Of a stretch of 64,000 bases of DNA, positions 36,101 through 47,200 are shown piece by piece; within the stretch, counting starts at the first letter, position 1, and the number at the start of each line of letters is the position of its first letter. Below the pieces are notes generated by a model that worked only from the letters and a program-made list of their open reading frames with translations, did not search any database and was not told the origin of the DNA. Both the position numbers and the translations under genes were made by a program. This stretch comes from Ectocarpus siliculosus (Eukaryota > Sar > Phaeophyceae > Ectocarpales > Ectocarpaceae): NCBI GenBank assembly GCA_000310025.1, contig FN649739.1:3437722-3501721 (forward strand), given 5' to 3'.

Positions 36101-36882
36101 CAACATTTTAAAAAAATGAAAACACGTGGTACTACTGCAAAGTACTATGTAAGCAACGCCCGCGACAGCAGTCCTTTATTCAGCACACCAAGTCCCACCT
36201 GCAAGGGGGTCATCGGAACCACAGGGGCCACTGGCGGTGCGTCCCCCCACCCCTTCTTGACCACAGCGCCGGGTGCAGCAGGCGTGTCCCACCCTCCTCG
36301 CCGGGTGCGCTTCCTCTTTGGCTGCTCGGCTGCTCCAGCAGCACCGCTCTCCGCCGTCTCCTTGCGTGGCGCACTCGCGGCCGCCGCCGCTTGTGCTAGT
36401 GATTTGGCCGCCGCGGCCATGGCCTCAACGTCCTCATTGGTTCCCTCCATCGGGTCCTCTTTGGCGCCGCCGCCTTTGGCATCTGATGGAGCATCGGCAG
36501 CAGCAGAAGCAGCAGCGGCGGCGGCGGCGGCGGGTTGACCATCGCCACTTTCGGTGGGAGAAGCTCCGCCTTGCTTCGCTACGGCTGCTGCCTCCGGAGC
36601 AGCTGCTGCTTCGAGTGCAGCGGGCGGTGCCGCATCAGCATCACCTCCGGAGGGCTCTTCAGTCGACGGGTTTTCTTTTGTCGGGGCAATGGCAGCATTG
36701 CCATTGCCATCGCCGTGGCCGGCGGCGTCGCTGGTTGGCTTGACAGAAGCAGCAGCAGCAGCAGCATCTTTGGTGGACCCGTTGTTGTTCGCAGGGGCCG
36801 GATCCGCGGCAGAGGCGGCGGCAGAAATTTCGACAGCATCGGGGGCAACAGATCCCGTGGTCACGTCCATAGGGTCGCTCAT
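24132..36882 (-). CDS. PUF60-like splicing factor (RRM1-RRM2-UHM)
   Basis: Family members bind pyrimidine tracts and, through a C-terminal U2AF-homology motif, ULM tryptophan motifs of U2 snRNP proteins, helping recognise 3' splice sites in the nucleus. Exons: 36882-36199, 34109-about 34075 (donor unclear), 33992-33828, 33326-33273 (tentative), 33125-33064, 32500-32335, 31611-31575, 31178-31037, 30467-30326, 29711-29652, 29078-28722, 28273-28184, 24320-24132. Phases close at every junction from 33125 onward. RRM1 has RIYVGSLHYEL, HKGFCFIEY and IKVGRP; RRM2 has KIYVGNV and HKGFGFIQY; an Ala-rich linker follows; the UHM has NMLGPEDADDED, VRVFVVF and GRFFAG (the RXF loop). The N-terminus (residues 1-190) is acidic and Ala-rich. 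The start is the first ATG of a 228-codon open exon. Overall length is close to animal PUF60. Identity is firm; the second to fourth exons are not. Confidence 0.9.
25504..25990 (-). CDS. Possible nested exons, unrecognised protein
   Basis: On the minus strand an ATG near 25988 opens a hydrophilic, Ser/Glu/Lys-rich stretch (MNTANRGNSTPQ..., ...SEEEASRSAREQDAADAI). Further on, 25614-25504 is a 37-codon open block between an acceptor-like GAGCAAG and a donor GAG|GTAATG. It reads LWMLREKKMGVTID, then CQRRGAKIFAKESKKHAAE. Both blocks have coding-like composition, and they share a loose AKIF motif. I cannot close the phase between them, I do not recognise a family, and no downstream exon was found. 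It may be a small gene inside the PUF60 intron, an alternative exon, or chance. Confidence 0.3.
26250..26880 (+). mobile_element. 620-bp dispersed repeat, intact copy
   Basis: Begins ATACGAGGCTCCCCTGCGGG and ends GGCGAACTGGTACAT. It aligns along its whole length with the reverse complement of 39349-39965 and with the interrupted copy at 20545-21990. Near its 3' end a 27-bp block (GAACCACGAAGACAGGCGAA...) is duplicated in tandem. A short hairpin (CTCCCC/GGGAG) sits at the 5' end. No coding capacity. Confidence 0.8.
26975..27520 (+). repeat. Tandem duplication, 281-bp unit
   Basis: Copy 1 (about 26975-27240) and copy 2 (27241-27520) share CG(A/T)CTC...GTCATGCGGAGA, AAAACCGTTG(T/C)TG, CTTGCGGTAGGTCTGCAAGT, CGACCAA(T/C)GTGTACTGCGCG and ATCA(T/C)TTGCCACG at a constant offset of about 281 bp. 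A smaller duplication (ACCATGGCGGTTGCG(T/C)GTAATT) follows at 27500-27550. Confidence 0.85.
34990..35450 (+). repeat. Purine-rich intronic tract
   Basis: Strong A/G bias on the plus strand inside the first intron of the PUF60-like gene, which is a pyrimidine-rich tract in the transcript. It produces a 191-codon Lys/Arg-rich plus-strand ORF that has no other support. Confidence 0.7.
36199..36882 (-). CDS. First coding exon of PUF60-like gene
   Basis: 228 codons, ending MTPLQ at the donor CAG|GTGGGA. Most of it is low complexity: Ala, Asp, Glu, Gly and Pro with several runs of 5-8 Ala. The last 40 residues change character: KRKRTRRGGWDTP is followed 14 residues later by KKGWGDAPP and then VVPMTPLQ. 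Basic residues before a Trp, then an acid and Pro, is the layout of a UHM ligand motif as in SF3B1 (RWDxTP) and U2AF2 (YWDVPP). The next exon continues QFKDCILAQT. This is similarity by eye, not a tested binding site. Confidence 0.75.
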
Positions 36883-39348
36883 TGTACAAACCTCTCACAC
36901 ACAGCAATCAAGGTTAATATGTGTACCAAGCAGGCCCAGACAGCACAGAGCAGCGTTGACCCAGCAGCGGCGCTCCTACATTTCGGGGGGCACGCGAGCA
37001 GTTTGTTTTCGCAGGGGATGTAGGGGGGCACGCAATTTGAAAACCGATAATATATAATATATGCAAACCAACCAAACTACAGCATACAGTGCTGGTCACC
37101 GCACAGCGCAGTCACGGCCTTTCCTCTCGCTGCTGCAGAACTCCAATTCGCGATCACACACAAAGAAGCAAAGAAGGTGTAGACTATGTTTATATCTCGC
37201 CGAAAGAGGCTGGTCAACAGACAACGCGGCCCATAGCCTAACGCGTTCAGCGGCGTTGGCCACATAAAATACATCCAATGGTGCTGCTCCCCCCGCCCAG
37301 CAAGAGGCGCGTAAAACAAGCATAGAGGACCACAGTACTGAATACTCGGTTATCGACCGTGTTGCTGTTGTTGATGATGTTGTTATTCCAATGTTGTTCG
37401 TTTTTGCATTCCGTACCTTCGAACGTGTGCACACCTACAGAAAAATCGTACCTCGATGTTATGACAAGTTTTTTTCCTGCTATTGTCACTCACTCATCAC
37501 TGCTGCTGCTGTCCTTGAGGCTAGGGCAGCGGGCTGTCTCTCTCTCTCTCTCCGCCCCTTCTTTTTCGCGCTTCGTTCAAAGTATTGCCAAATATTTAGA
37601 TGAAATCTCTTGTTGGACCCTTACGTATGGGGGGTGAGCCGAGGCTAGACGTCGCGCGGGTCATCAGCCGTGTGAGCAGCGAGCGTTGTTGGAGCTCACT
37701 GGGCGAGGGGTGCAAGGCACATCAAGGTTTCTTTGGGGCAATCTTACTCGCCAGCTACTCGTTTCAATGTCCAGGTTAGATCATTTTATGTAAGTGCCCA
37801 CGTTGCTCGAAACTACGTCCTAGGGGGTACGTATGCATTCGTACGTGGCAAATGTACGTACGTGTTTCTTCTTCAGCGAGCCGATATCATTCCGTTAAAC
37901 CATGTCTCATTTTCTTGCGCTTATGTACCATCAAAAATCGAACCAAACGTGCAAGGGTATTACATACATGCATTGGTACCTCTAGGCCACTCCCATTCCC
38001 CTCCATTCTCTGATTGATGTATCTCGTTCGACTACACAATACCGCCGTCTCTCGGGGGGGCAAACGGGCCGACCAAACTGCTCATGTACTGAAGTGACGG
38101 CGACAGAACAACCATTTACTTCGCAAAGCGCTGCCCTGAAGAACGGCAAGATATGTAAACAGTCAAGGTTCGACGAACACGAAGCGCGAATACGAACGGC
38201 CGCGAGGGTTTTTGGGACTAAGAAACAAACGAATACACGTCAACACTACCAAACCCCGTCTTGATATCCATCACCTCACATATCCCGGGGTAAGTATCTA
38301 CCACACACAGGGACGATGAAAGGACTTCGTACTTTCGCTAGCAGCATGTAGACAATGATGACGCTAACCCAAGAAGAGTGTATGGAGCGAAAACTTCGCG
38401 TGAGGAACGGGAGTGCCCTGCACGACGATCGATCATGTGAACATACGAAGAGACGCCGACGACGTCCTATGGTAAAAAAGGGGCTAATGGTACGAGCATT
38501 ACTGCAGCAGCGACCGCCTGGGGGTTCTAGCATAGGCATTCCAACAACAACGAGCAACCTTACCACGACACACAAGGACGAAATGCACAAGACCGGGTGG
38601 CATCGCCGGACTCTTTTTAACCTGACAGCGACTTCTACACGCCAGCTACAGACTAAGACTTTGTGCCGTGCGTGCTAGGGTGAAAAAACAAAGAGACCAG
38701 CTTGATCGTCGACAATCTAGAGAGTTACATCGCCCAAGGAGGACGAACCGAAATGCACGGACGACCTGCACTTCGACATCTCCTGGCCATTGTGATTTTG
38801 GCCACATTACGGAGGAGCCATCTTGTCGACGGGTGTTCTTTGCCATGAAAAAATCGTTTGGGGTATCTTGGGAGCTATCCCCGACTAGCGATAACCAGTT
38901 TCACCATTTTCGGATCCCACGTCCGGCCGACAAAGACCTCGATAGATAGACCTAAGGCAATCCAATCCCCACACACATACATAAATCACACAAATCCGAG
39001 ATGGTATTCACCATGACCACGCCAACCTACCACTACCACTACACTACCCCAGCATCTCCATCGTCTCCCCAGATACTCCCCACAGGCGATTTGCTAGACT
39101 TGCTTCGTTGGGATCTTGGGCTTCCCCCAGCGTCGGCCGTACGCAGTGGAGCAGGTCTGATTGCTGGCGTCTGGTTGGCGTCCATGGTGTGAGTGCCCTG
39201 AGGGGACCCGGACCAAAAGCGACGGCGTTTTTCAAGAATGGTTCGGGGATAAGAGTCGTTGGCGGGATGCACCGCTCTGTAGGTAAGATTCATTTAGACC
39301 AGCCGAAACACTCCCTGTCCGGTTGTTCATCGTATGTACATGACATGT
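36883..39348. other. Region upstream of the PUF60-like gene
   Basis: The first few hundred bp should contain its promoter and 5' UTR, but no TATA box or other element is clear. The remainder has no supported gene. A (CT)n run lies at 37538-37552. Confidence 0.45.
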
Positions 39349-39965
39349 ACCAGTTCGCTTGTTTTCGTGCTTCGGGACATCGTTCGCTGGCGGAAGTGAA
39401 TAGTTTCTCGCGCTTCCTTCTCAAGGGCACGCAGGGGGGTCGTCGGTACGTTACCGAGCACGCCTGAGGATCGTCAACCGCCCGTGGCGCGTGTGCTTGA
39501 CGCCTAAAGTTGAAAAAATGGTTCAAAACCCCGTGGACGTGTTCCGCGCGAAGAAAGCCGTCGCAAGAAAAATAAAAATAACGTTTCGTGGTATACAGTA
39601 AACAGGAAGACTTTTGATTCCTGCGCAACGCACACAAGCCCCACAGACCACGGGCAACACGATACATGAGAGCGAGTGATTAAACGCAGCGAATTACAGC
39701 AGTAGGACGTGCAGCAAAGATGCCACTAGCTTTTGAGCTCGCAATCACGCACACACGAAACCAAATACCCCGCACATATGCATACATGATGAATTTTTCC
39801 AGGCAAATTCTGCAGGTTGTACGCAAAACCGGCAATACCGAATCTCATCATGTTGACATGCAACGATGCGACCGCGATGACATTGGCCATGTCCTCTTGC
39901 GTCGCCCTCGGGAGGCAAGCGACCTAACTCCCGAAGGGGAGCCTTGTATCCTATACTACACGTCC
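39349..39965 (-). mobile_element. 620-bp dispersed repeat, minus-strand copy
   Basis: The reverse complement starts GGATACAAGGCTCCCCTTCG and ends GCGAACTGGTACATG. It matches 26250-26880 with no large gap: CGACGCAAGAGGACATGGCC, ATCGCGGTCGCATCGTTGCA, TCCTACTGCTGTAAT, CTTGCGACGGCTTTCTTCGC and GGAACACGTCC occur in order. This copy has the GGGGTTTTGAACC segment where the 21.5-kb copy carries its insertion. Confidence 0.8.
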
Positions 39966-40632
39966 CTCACATTTTCTATATACCTGAAATGCGGTATGGC
40001 CTGTTTTGGGGAATAGCCCCGATTCGAGGGCACAAGTGAAAGACGTAGGCAGGGGAGGAGTATTTTTTCGTTTTCTCGTTCGAACGAGTTTCGACAGCTC
40101 GTTTTCTCACCACCAACAGGCGCTTTTCTACCGTATAACTACGCAACGCACGATGAAAAAAAAAAAACTTGGTTACGATTGGCACGCACAACCAAACGAG
40201 AATTGAAACCTAAGTTGTCGGGGCGGCGACCGGAGGAGTTGGTCGAAAGCACTAGAGCGCGCGCTTGCGCGCGAACACGAACGGCGCCTAATCCAACAGA
40301 TATCCTGCTCAGCAGGTGGCCGAGAGAGCACTCACCGCTGTGCGGGGGTTGGTGTTCACGAAGGAACGGTAGGGCGGGGGTTTTGAAGGGAAGTTCCTCT
40401 GACTTACGATGTCGTCATCCTGCCCGTAGAGCTGATTGGATCTCTGTTCGAACGCGGAAGGAGCAGGCAGAAAAGGCGAAGGTGTTTTGCACGAGATAGT
40501 CCATCGCCTATTTTTGTAAGTCTTTGAAGGCCGGGGATAAGCGCGAAAGGAGCACCACGCGTGCCATGCACATTATTCTATATCGCACCCACTAGCTCGC
40601 TGCAGTGATCGCCGCCAAACCTCACAAAATAT
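39966..40632. other. Intergenic, nothing recognised
   Basis: Lies 3' of the minus-strand membrane-type exons and should contain their 3' UTR. No gene supported. Confidence 0.4.
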
Positions 40633-43600
40633 TCAGCCCATCGACATAATGCAGCCGTAGACGCCATTTCCCGGGGTTTCCGAAGAGGAAGCCACGGGTG
40701 CCTTTGAAGATTCTTCGACGACTCCTGAACTCACATTGGCTGCTCTGGTGGTCTTGCCCTTCTTGCCGCCCATGAGATTCAGGAAAAAGATGGTAACCTG
40801 TACGTGCATGGGGTAAAGGGTGCATCAGGATGAGGAGACACCGAAAGAACGAAAGACGTTGAGACGAAGGTGTGACTGGTGTACGACGCGCATACAAGCA
40901 TTTGGCCTGTGTTCACGTCCCTCTGCGAAAAATGGAGCGCCAACCAAAAGCCACACGCTTTCCAAAACAAACCTTCTACGAAAAATGATGCGCCAAACAA
41001 AAACCACACGCTTTGCAAAACAAACCTTACGAGCTTTTCTTGCCCGGTACGCGTGCGTGTGTATCGCCAACAAACCAGCCGGTGCAGCCAATATCCAAAT
41101 GACTGCTGCAGGCGTTGAGGGGCGATACGGTGCTTCCAACCAATCTACCGCTCGCTGGTGATTGGGGGTGCTTCTTACCACTGAGACGGTCGCGCGGGCG
41201 CCGCGGCCGGAGAAGTACGTATCAAGCGCGGGGATGACGATGGTCGCGACTGTTGGAGGAGCACCAATCAACACGAGCACGGCGGTACGAGTACAAAGGG
41301 GTCGGGAGTGTAACGGGGCGTAATTTTGACACGATCATAAGCACTTGTGATGGCGGTGCGATATGCCTCTACAACTGAAATACAAGCTGACTCGACGCCA
41401 ACTGTATACTGGGATCCCTGGGTAACCTAGGAGGGCTGCCCCACGAGTGCGGTAGGACTCAGTTTCTTGGGTTGTGTCTTGCATCAAGAACGGCACGCCG
41501 CAACCGCAACATTCCTATTTGCAAGCGCTGTAGCACCTCAATGAGAAGCCCGTCTATGGAAGTGTACACATATACATCTACAAATCAGTTTCAAGCAGAG
41601 CTCAGACTCCCAGCATTTCACACTTCAAACGTCCCAACATACCGGTATGTACTTTCACGAAAATCCTGACAAACAGCATGCCATTCCCGTAAGTTCCTGT
41701 GGCAGAACTTCAGTAGTGATTCCACCTACATTAAAAAAGGTTCTCTATGACGCTCTCAACGCCGCAACGCTTGTCAACCCATGAGTGTACATGTTGCACA
41801 CACGACAGAGTCCTCTACGGCTTACCAGCCAGCGCTGCCGCACTCGCTGACTCCGCCCAGTTGAAGGAGTTGGGCGCAATTTTGCTCGTTCCCACACCCC
41901 AAAAGAACATGGCGGGACTGAAACACAAAATTCGAAAATATATGTTGGCAAGTTGACTGGGTGCATTTTTATCGTTCGAGCATGGGAGAGTTTTTCTACC
42001 AGAGTCCTTCTGGACCAGCCTTGTACCAAGTCCGAGAGAGGAAGGGGAGATAACCTATTCTAAATTATGGAACCAAGCGGCGTCCAAAATGTAATGGGAA
42101 AGGACTTCCCAAACCCACTGTTTTCTCTGCGCTTGCATTCCCAGACATGTAGTGAAGTATACCAGTCATTCTCATGCAACCAAAAGAAAATACATCTATC
42201 GAATTCAAGGCGCGCCTCCGGGGAGGGCTCATCAGAACATAGTAGTGGTGTCATCAAGGCGTGATGCAAGATGAAAGTAAAGCTGCCAGCTGCCATCAGT
42301 TAAGTTTCCAAGCTCGAACAGCTCACACAGCTGATGTGTTTCAGAGTAGAAGGGCCCAGCAAACCTCAACGAACAAAAAATATTTTTCGGAGAAAAAAAA
42401 TTCAAAACAAAACTGCATGGTACAGCAGTCTTTCATAAAAAAAGTGCAGAACACGCATACAGTCTATAGCGGCTGCGTGGGTATCTCAAACGCGCTCTGG
42501 CGTTCGAAACCGCTTTGTCCAGAACGCACTACTGGTACACTATTCACAATCAGCAGACACACCCAAACCGTAATGACTCAGTGGGAAAAAAATGCTTTAT
42601 TGCACGCAGCGAAACTCGTCCAGCTCACATTGCAAGGAAGTGCATGGCCGCGGTCCGCCTGATCACAAAGGAAAAATTAACGTTTTTCGTGTTGAAGGCG
42701 ACGGCAGGCGCGAAAGTCATGGCATTTTACAGTCCTATTGGCATGACCATGATTGTACCTAGGCAGGTTGTTCATCCGGTTGAGCTATTTCCCTGCGTAG
42801 AAACGATACATTTTTGGCCCGCAGCCAACCAGCCGACGTTCCACCATAGCTACCGAGGAAGAGTGGGAATAAAACCCGGCCGTTCGGACATGGTTCTACG
42901 GCCTAGAAGTTCACGCGACTGAGGGAACCGTACCTCGCTCTTGTGTTGGTGGTTTCGGGATCCCGCTTTACGCTCATGGCGGCCCCCCACGACCAAAACG
43001 GAGCAATGAAGCAGAGGACAAGAAGAAGGTACAACGGGCCGTCCCCGCTCTCATCGAACTCAGGCAGCAAAAGCTGGAAGATCTTTGCAATCCAGACGGA
43101 AACGAACGCGATCGTGTTTCAGGTGTTAGGAAGCCATTTTTCGATGCCGGCCTTGCCGTAGATGATTGGTTTAACGGTTCTTCGGTCAGGCAAGCCATTA
43201 CCACGACAGCGGTGCCCGTGTTACCCTTACACAGAGAGCCGTGATCACTGCCCGACCATCATTCGTCCGTCCAAAAGCACCAGAAACCACAGAACATCAA
43301 CGTAGGCAAGAGTATTTGTCAGTCCATGATTGAATCGGTGTCACACACGTATGACAGCATGGACGACTACACACTTCGAGGGGACAATGTCCATCAACAC
43401 CTCTGGCCTACCTGCATCAAGGATTCAGGGGCTACAATGAATGGCTACATGCGGCGCTATCCCACGTGCTCGGAGGGCTACTCCCCCTTGGAAAACCTGA
43501 ACACCGGCGCGAGGGAACGACGGTGCATGGGGCAGGCGGCACTAACCCCGCCAAGCACCGGCGCAGTAGCACACAGCAATGCTCTGGGTGAGTCCCGAGT

Positions 43601-43820
43601 GCAAGACAACCTATACAATACCATCGAATTTTGTGGGTGTTTGTTCCAACGTGTGTTCCAACGTGTACGAATGTATGAGGTTCGTCTAGCACGGAGACAG
43701 CAACCAGGGCACGCTAGCATAAGACATGCGTTGCATGCTTACCACGATAAGATTTCCCGGGATGAAGGCTTGGATCTTGGCGGCGACCGTGGAGTCATCC
43801 TTCCGCTTGGTTACGTCGGA
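40633..43820 (-). CDS. Membrane-protein exons, family unknown
   Basis: A phased set of minus-strand exons: 43820-43743 (DVTKRKDDSTVAAKIQAF...), 43073-42972 (LPEFDESGDG, then the hydrophobic PLYLLLVLCFIAPFWSWGA), one or more missing exons, 41917-41826 (PAMFFWGVGTSKIAPNSFNW), 41249-41179 (VATIVIPALDTYF) and 40797-40633 (VTIFFLNLMGGKKGKTTRAA, then a Ser-rich tail to a stop). All named donors are GTAAG or GTAAA type and the last three junctions close in phase. At least two hydrophobic segments long enough to span a membrane are visible. I recognise no transporter or channel signature. It may be the C-terminal half of the ankyrin gene just upstream on the same strand. Confidence 0.5.
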
Positions 43821-44227
43821 CTTGCGGGAAAGACAGCGAAGCACAAGTGTAGGTATAGTACGGAGCCTCGTCGAACGGTTTTGCCTCGTCACGTTGAGGA
43901 ATCAAGTCGAAAAACGACGCAACATCGTTTCAATCGAACGGCTGTGTAACATCCAAAAGTACGTGTTGGTACGCAAAAAAGCAGCCAAACCCGAGGCGCA
44001 ACCGTTGTATAACGCAGTGACTGCCCCGGTTTCTCCAACCATTGGAAGCTCTGGTCATCTGAGTGTCCATGCCAGTGCCGGAGGAAGACAGAGGTTGAGG
44101 GCAACGCCTGTGGTGGGCTGACTGACTTGTGGAGTTGCCTGGTCAAGCCGTTTTCCTCGGGGTCTCGACAATTTGTTTCGACTACCCTGGCGATTAACGC
44201 GTGCTCTTGTATAGTGTTGCGTGTCAT

Positions 44228-47200
44228 GGCAACGTGATATTGGGAACAGGGGAGTTCAAGCATCGGGGTCTGAGGACATTGCGGACTCTCCCAACGACCT
44301 CCAGCGCCAATACGAATAGCATGTCCTCGACTCGATCTTCAACGGGTGAAACTAGCCTTGAATAGGAAACGACAACGGAATATTGGCTGAAATTCTCGAA
44401 GGAAGCCTCAGCTAGAATAAGTGGTGACTCACGTCCTTCAGTGATTCGAGCCTTAACATAATGCGTTAGAATAGTGTTGTTCGACCCAACTGTGTGGTGA
44501 GAGGATTCGTCGATTCATGGCTCTAGATGTCCATGTCATCACTGCTTGGGTTGGGATGAAGTTCGTTCGCCAAACTCCGGAAGAAACGTCCGAAAGGCCG
44601 TGAAACACCGGCCTGATGTCTGGGGGAGACAACATCGCTGCCTGCGGTGTCGCTCTCTCACCTTCAGGCTCGTTGTCTTCTCTCGAACTAGCTGTGCCAT
44701 GGGCGTTCCCTCCTGAGAATTCATCGCTCTCCTGAGAGACGTCTGCGCATGGCTAGTTTCAACCCCCGGGTCCAAGAGGAGGTCGATCTAATGGCAAGTC
44801 GGCAGGTTTGCGAGGAACGCAAAGGTCGAGTGCCTCGGGTTTGTCAGAATCACGAAACCTGAGTCACAATTCTGCAAACGTGGTAACACATATTGGATAT
44901 TTCTACATCAACGGCATCACGCAAAGCCTCTGGGCGAGGCGGCGGTTCAACCTGTTCTGGCTGGTTTCTCTGTACACAGAACCATCAGGAGTTCCCGAAA
45001 CCGGTTGAGGAGATAAGGTGTTGGTGGAATAAACGCCAAAACTTGTAACCAAGGGCTAAAAGCAAACCCCGAGTCACTCTCTTCTCACCCCGAACCCAAC
45101 GTTAACGTTAACCGTCGCAAATTTACCTTCTCATCGTGAACATCCCTGCGAAACGCGTTGAAAACCGCCTCGAAAATCTGGGTCCGTCCAGACATGATTG
45201 CGTGCTCGATGATACTTCTGTGCCATCCGTCCCGGGCCTCGAGCAGCTTGCGGTACTGCGTTCGAACAAGAGATTTAGGGCGAGCAGGGAAACGAGCCGC
45301 AATCGTATCTGATTCCGCTTTGTACTGACAGAGAGCAGCCGGCGCTTTACGCCTGCGATTCCAGTACAGCAGTTTCGAAACAATCATTGACGCATAAATG
45401 ACGCAACTGTGGGTTTGGCACCATTGGCCATGTTGGAGGCGAATCCGGTTCACTTTCTCAAACTTTGGACGGCAGCAATTATTCGTCGTCTATCACCCTC
45501 GACAAAAAGGGGTACACGAATAGGCCAGGGTGCGATGGAACGCGCTCGTACTGTACGGCGGGCATTCTGGTACTTCACATGCCACAACAACAGAACTCCT
45601 GCTTTCAGAGGATTTGTAACGACCAGGCTTCAAGACCAACTGAGCCCAATAGGTGCAATGAAAGAAAAAAAAGCTTCTCTCGAAAATAACGGCAAACGGG
45701 AGGGTGGTCCGGGACGCGCACCTCGGGCATCCACAAGTTCGCTCTGGCAAACTCCAGCGCGGCCTGTATCACCGGCAGCCGCGGATCGAGGACGAACGGT
45801 ACGTCCTCACTTTCTTGGCCCTCAACGGGGCCCCCGCCTTCCGTCACCGTGGCAAGCCTCTCTCCCGCTGTTGACGGGGGTTCGGTTGGCGTGCTCCCCT
45901 CCCGCCCGGCGCCGGCCGACGGTAGGCGCTCTTGCGGGGGCGCAGTTTGCGAGGGTGCAGTAGTGCTGGAACGGGTCGTAGCTTGCTCGTTGCCATTGCC
46001 GTTAACGGCGTGATGCAAAATCGTCATTCCGTGCGCATCCGTGGCCCGGATGACGTCCCTAAACTGTGTGCGTCGTCGATGAACGGGAGGGCAAGAAACC
46101 GCAAGCACGGCGGCGAGAAGAGGGCACACGCATAGCGACGTGTGACGCTGGGGGTCATTTGTTCGAATTGACAGGTCTAATAGGAACTACCATCTCGGCA
46201 ACGGCGAAGGTCGAACCTCGTCGGGCGACACGGCATGCTCAATCTTGATTGGGCCTGCAATAGCCGGCTGTCTGATCTGTGAGGAACGTAGTCGGTACCG
46301 GCACCAAGCCGCCTGCTGGGTGCCCGATCGCGCGATTAAGGGCGGCGCTAGGACGGTGAGGGGCTACAAGTATGCTCCGAAATCGAGGAAACGCTTCAAG
46401 TATGTCGAGGGCGTCCACAACTTCCGCCATATCGGGGGGCGTACAAGCCCCAACGGCAACATGTTAGCTCCTAGCATGCGAACCCACTCTATCGGAGGCG
46501 CAATGGCTGCTTCATGGTCTTGAAAAAAGTAAGTGAGACTCGCGTGGAACTGCCGTACTCTCGACTGTGTGGTTCTAGTACTTCGTGTTTACTCACCTGT
46601 GAGGGTTGGACAGTCTTCGACAATGCTTGAAAGACGGCCGAGCTTGAGGTGGAGCAAGCGTGCATCAGCAATGTCATTCCCTCCACATCCACCATGTCCA
46701 GCTGTTTCTGCATCCCGTTCGTTTTGGCGTTCACCTTAAGCACGTTCGTTTTCCATTTTGGGAAGAAATTTTACTGTATCAGCGGGCAACAAGCCAGCGG
46801 CCGGTCTTTTTCTTGTTCGTGCGAAACACACCATGTATTGGATTTTGTTACGCTTGTCGCCAGCATCGGCGTTTGGTCACACGGGAGTGGCCAGGTATCC
46901 CACTTCGCAGGTGTGCCATGCATGCAACAACCAATCGAAGGCACTTGCATTTTTTTCCCGCCATAGTGACGCCCAGATCCTGGAATACCGCCTCCAGTGT
47001 CCATGTTTACGACCATTCGAATTAGCCGCGCGGTGGGTGTTTGATACCCAAGGTTGCCTTGGACACTTTCATCCAGAAGTTACTGCCAGTTTCTGCCTAG
47101 ACCTTGGCGATCCCGTAGAGCTTACCATGTATTCTTTGTCCTCACCCTCCATGAAAACGTCTCCGAAAGCAGCAAGAACAACCCCTGCACCGCAACAAAA

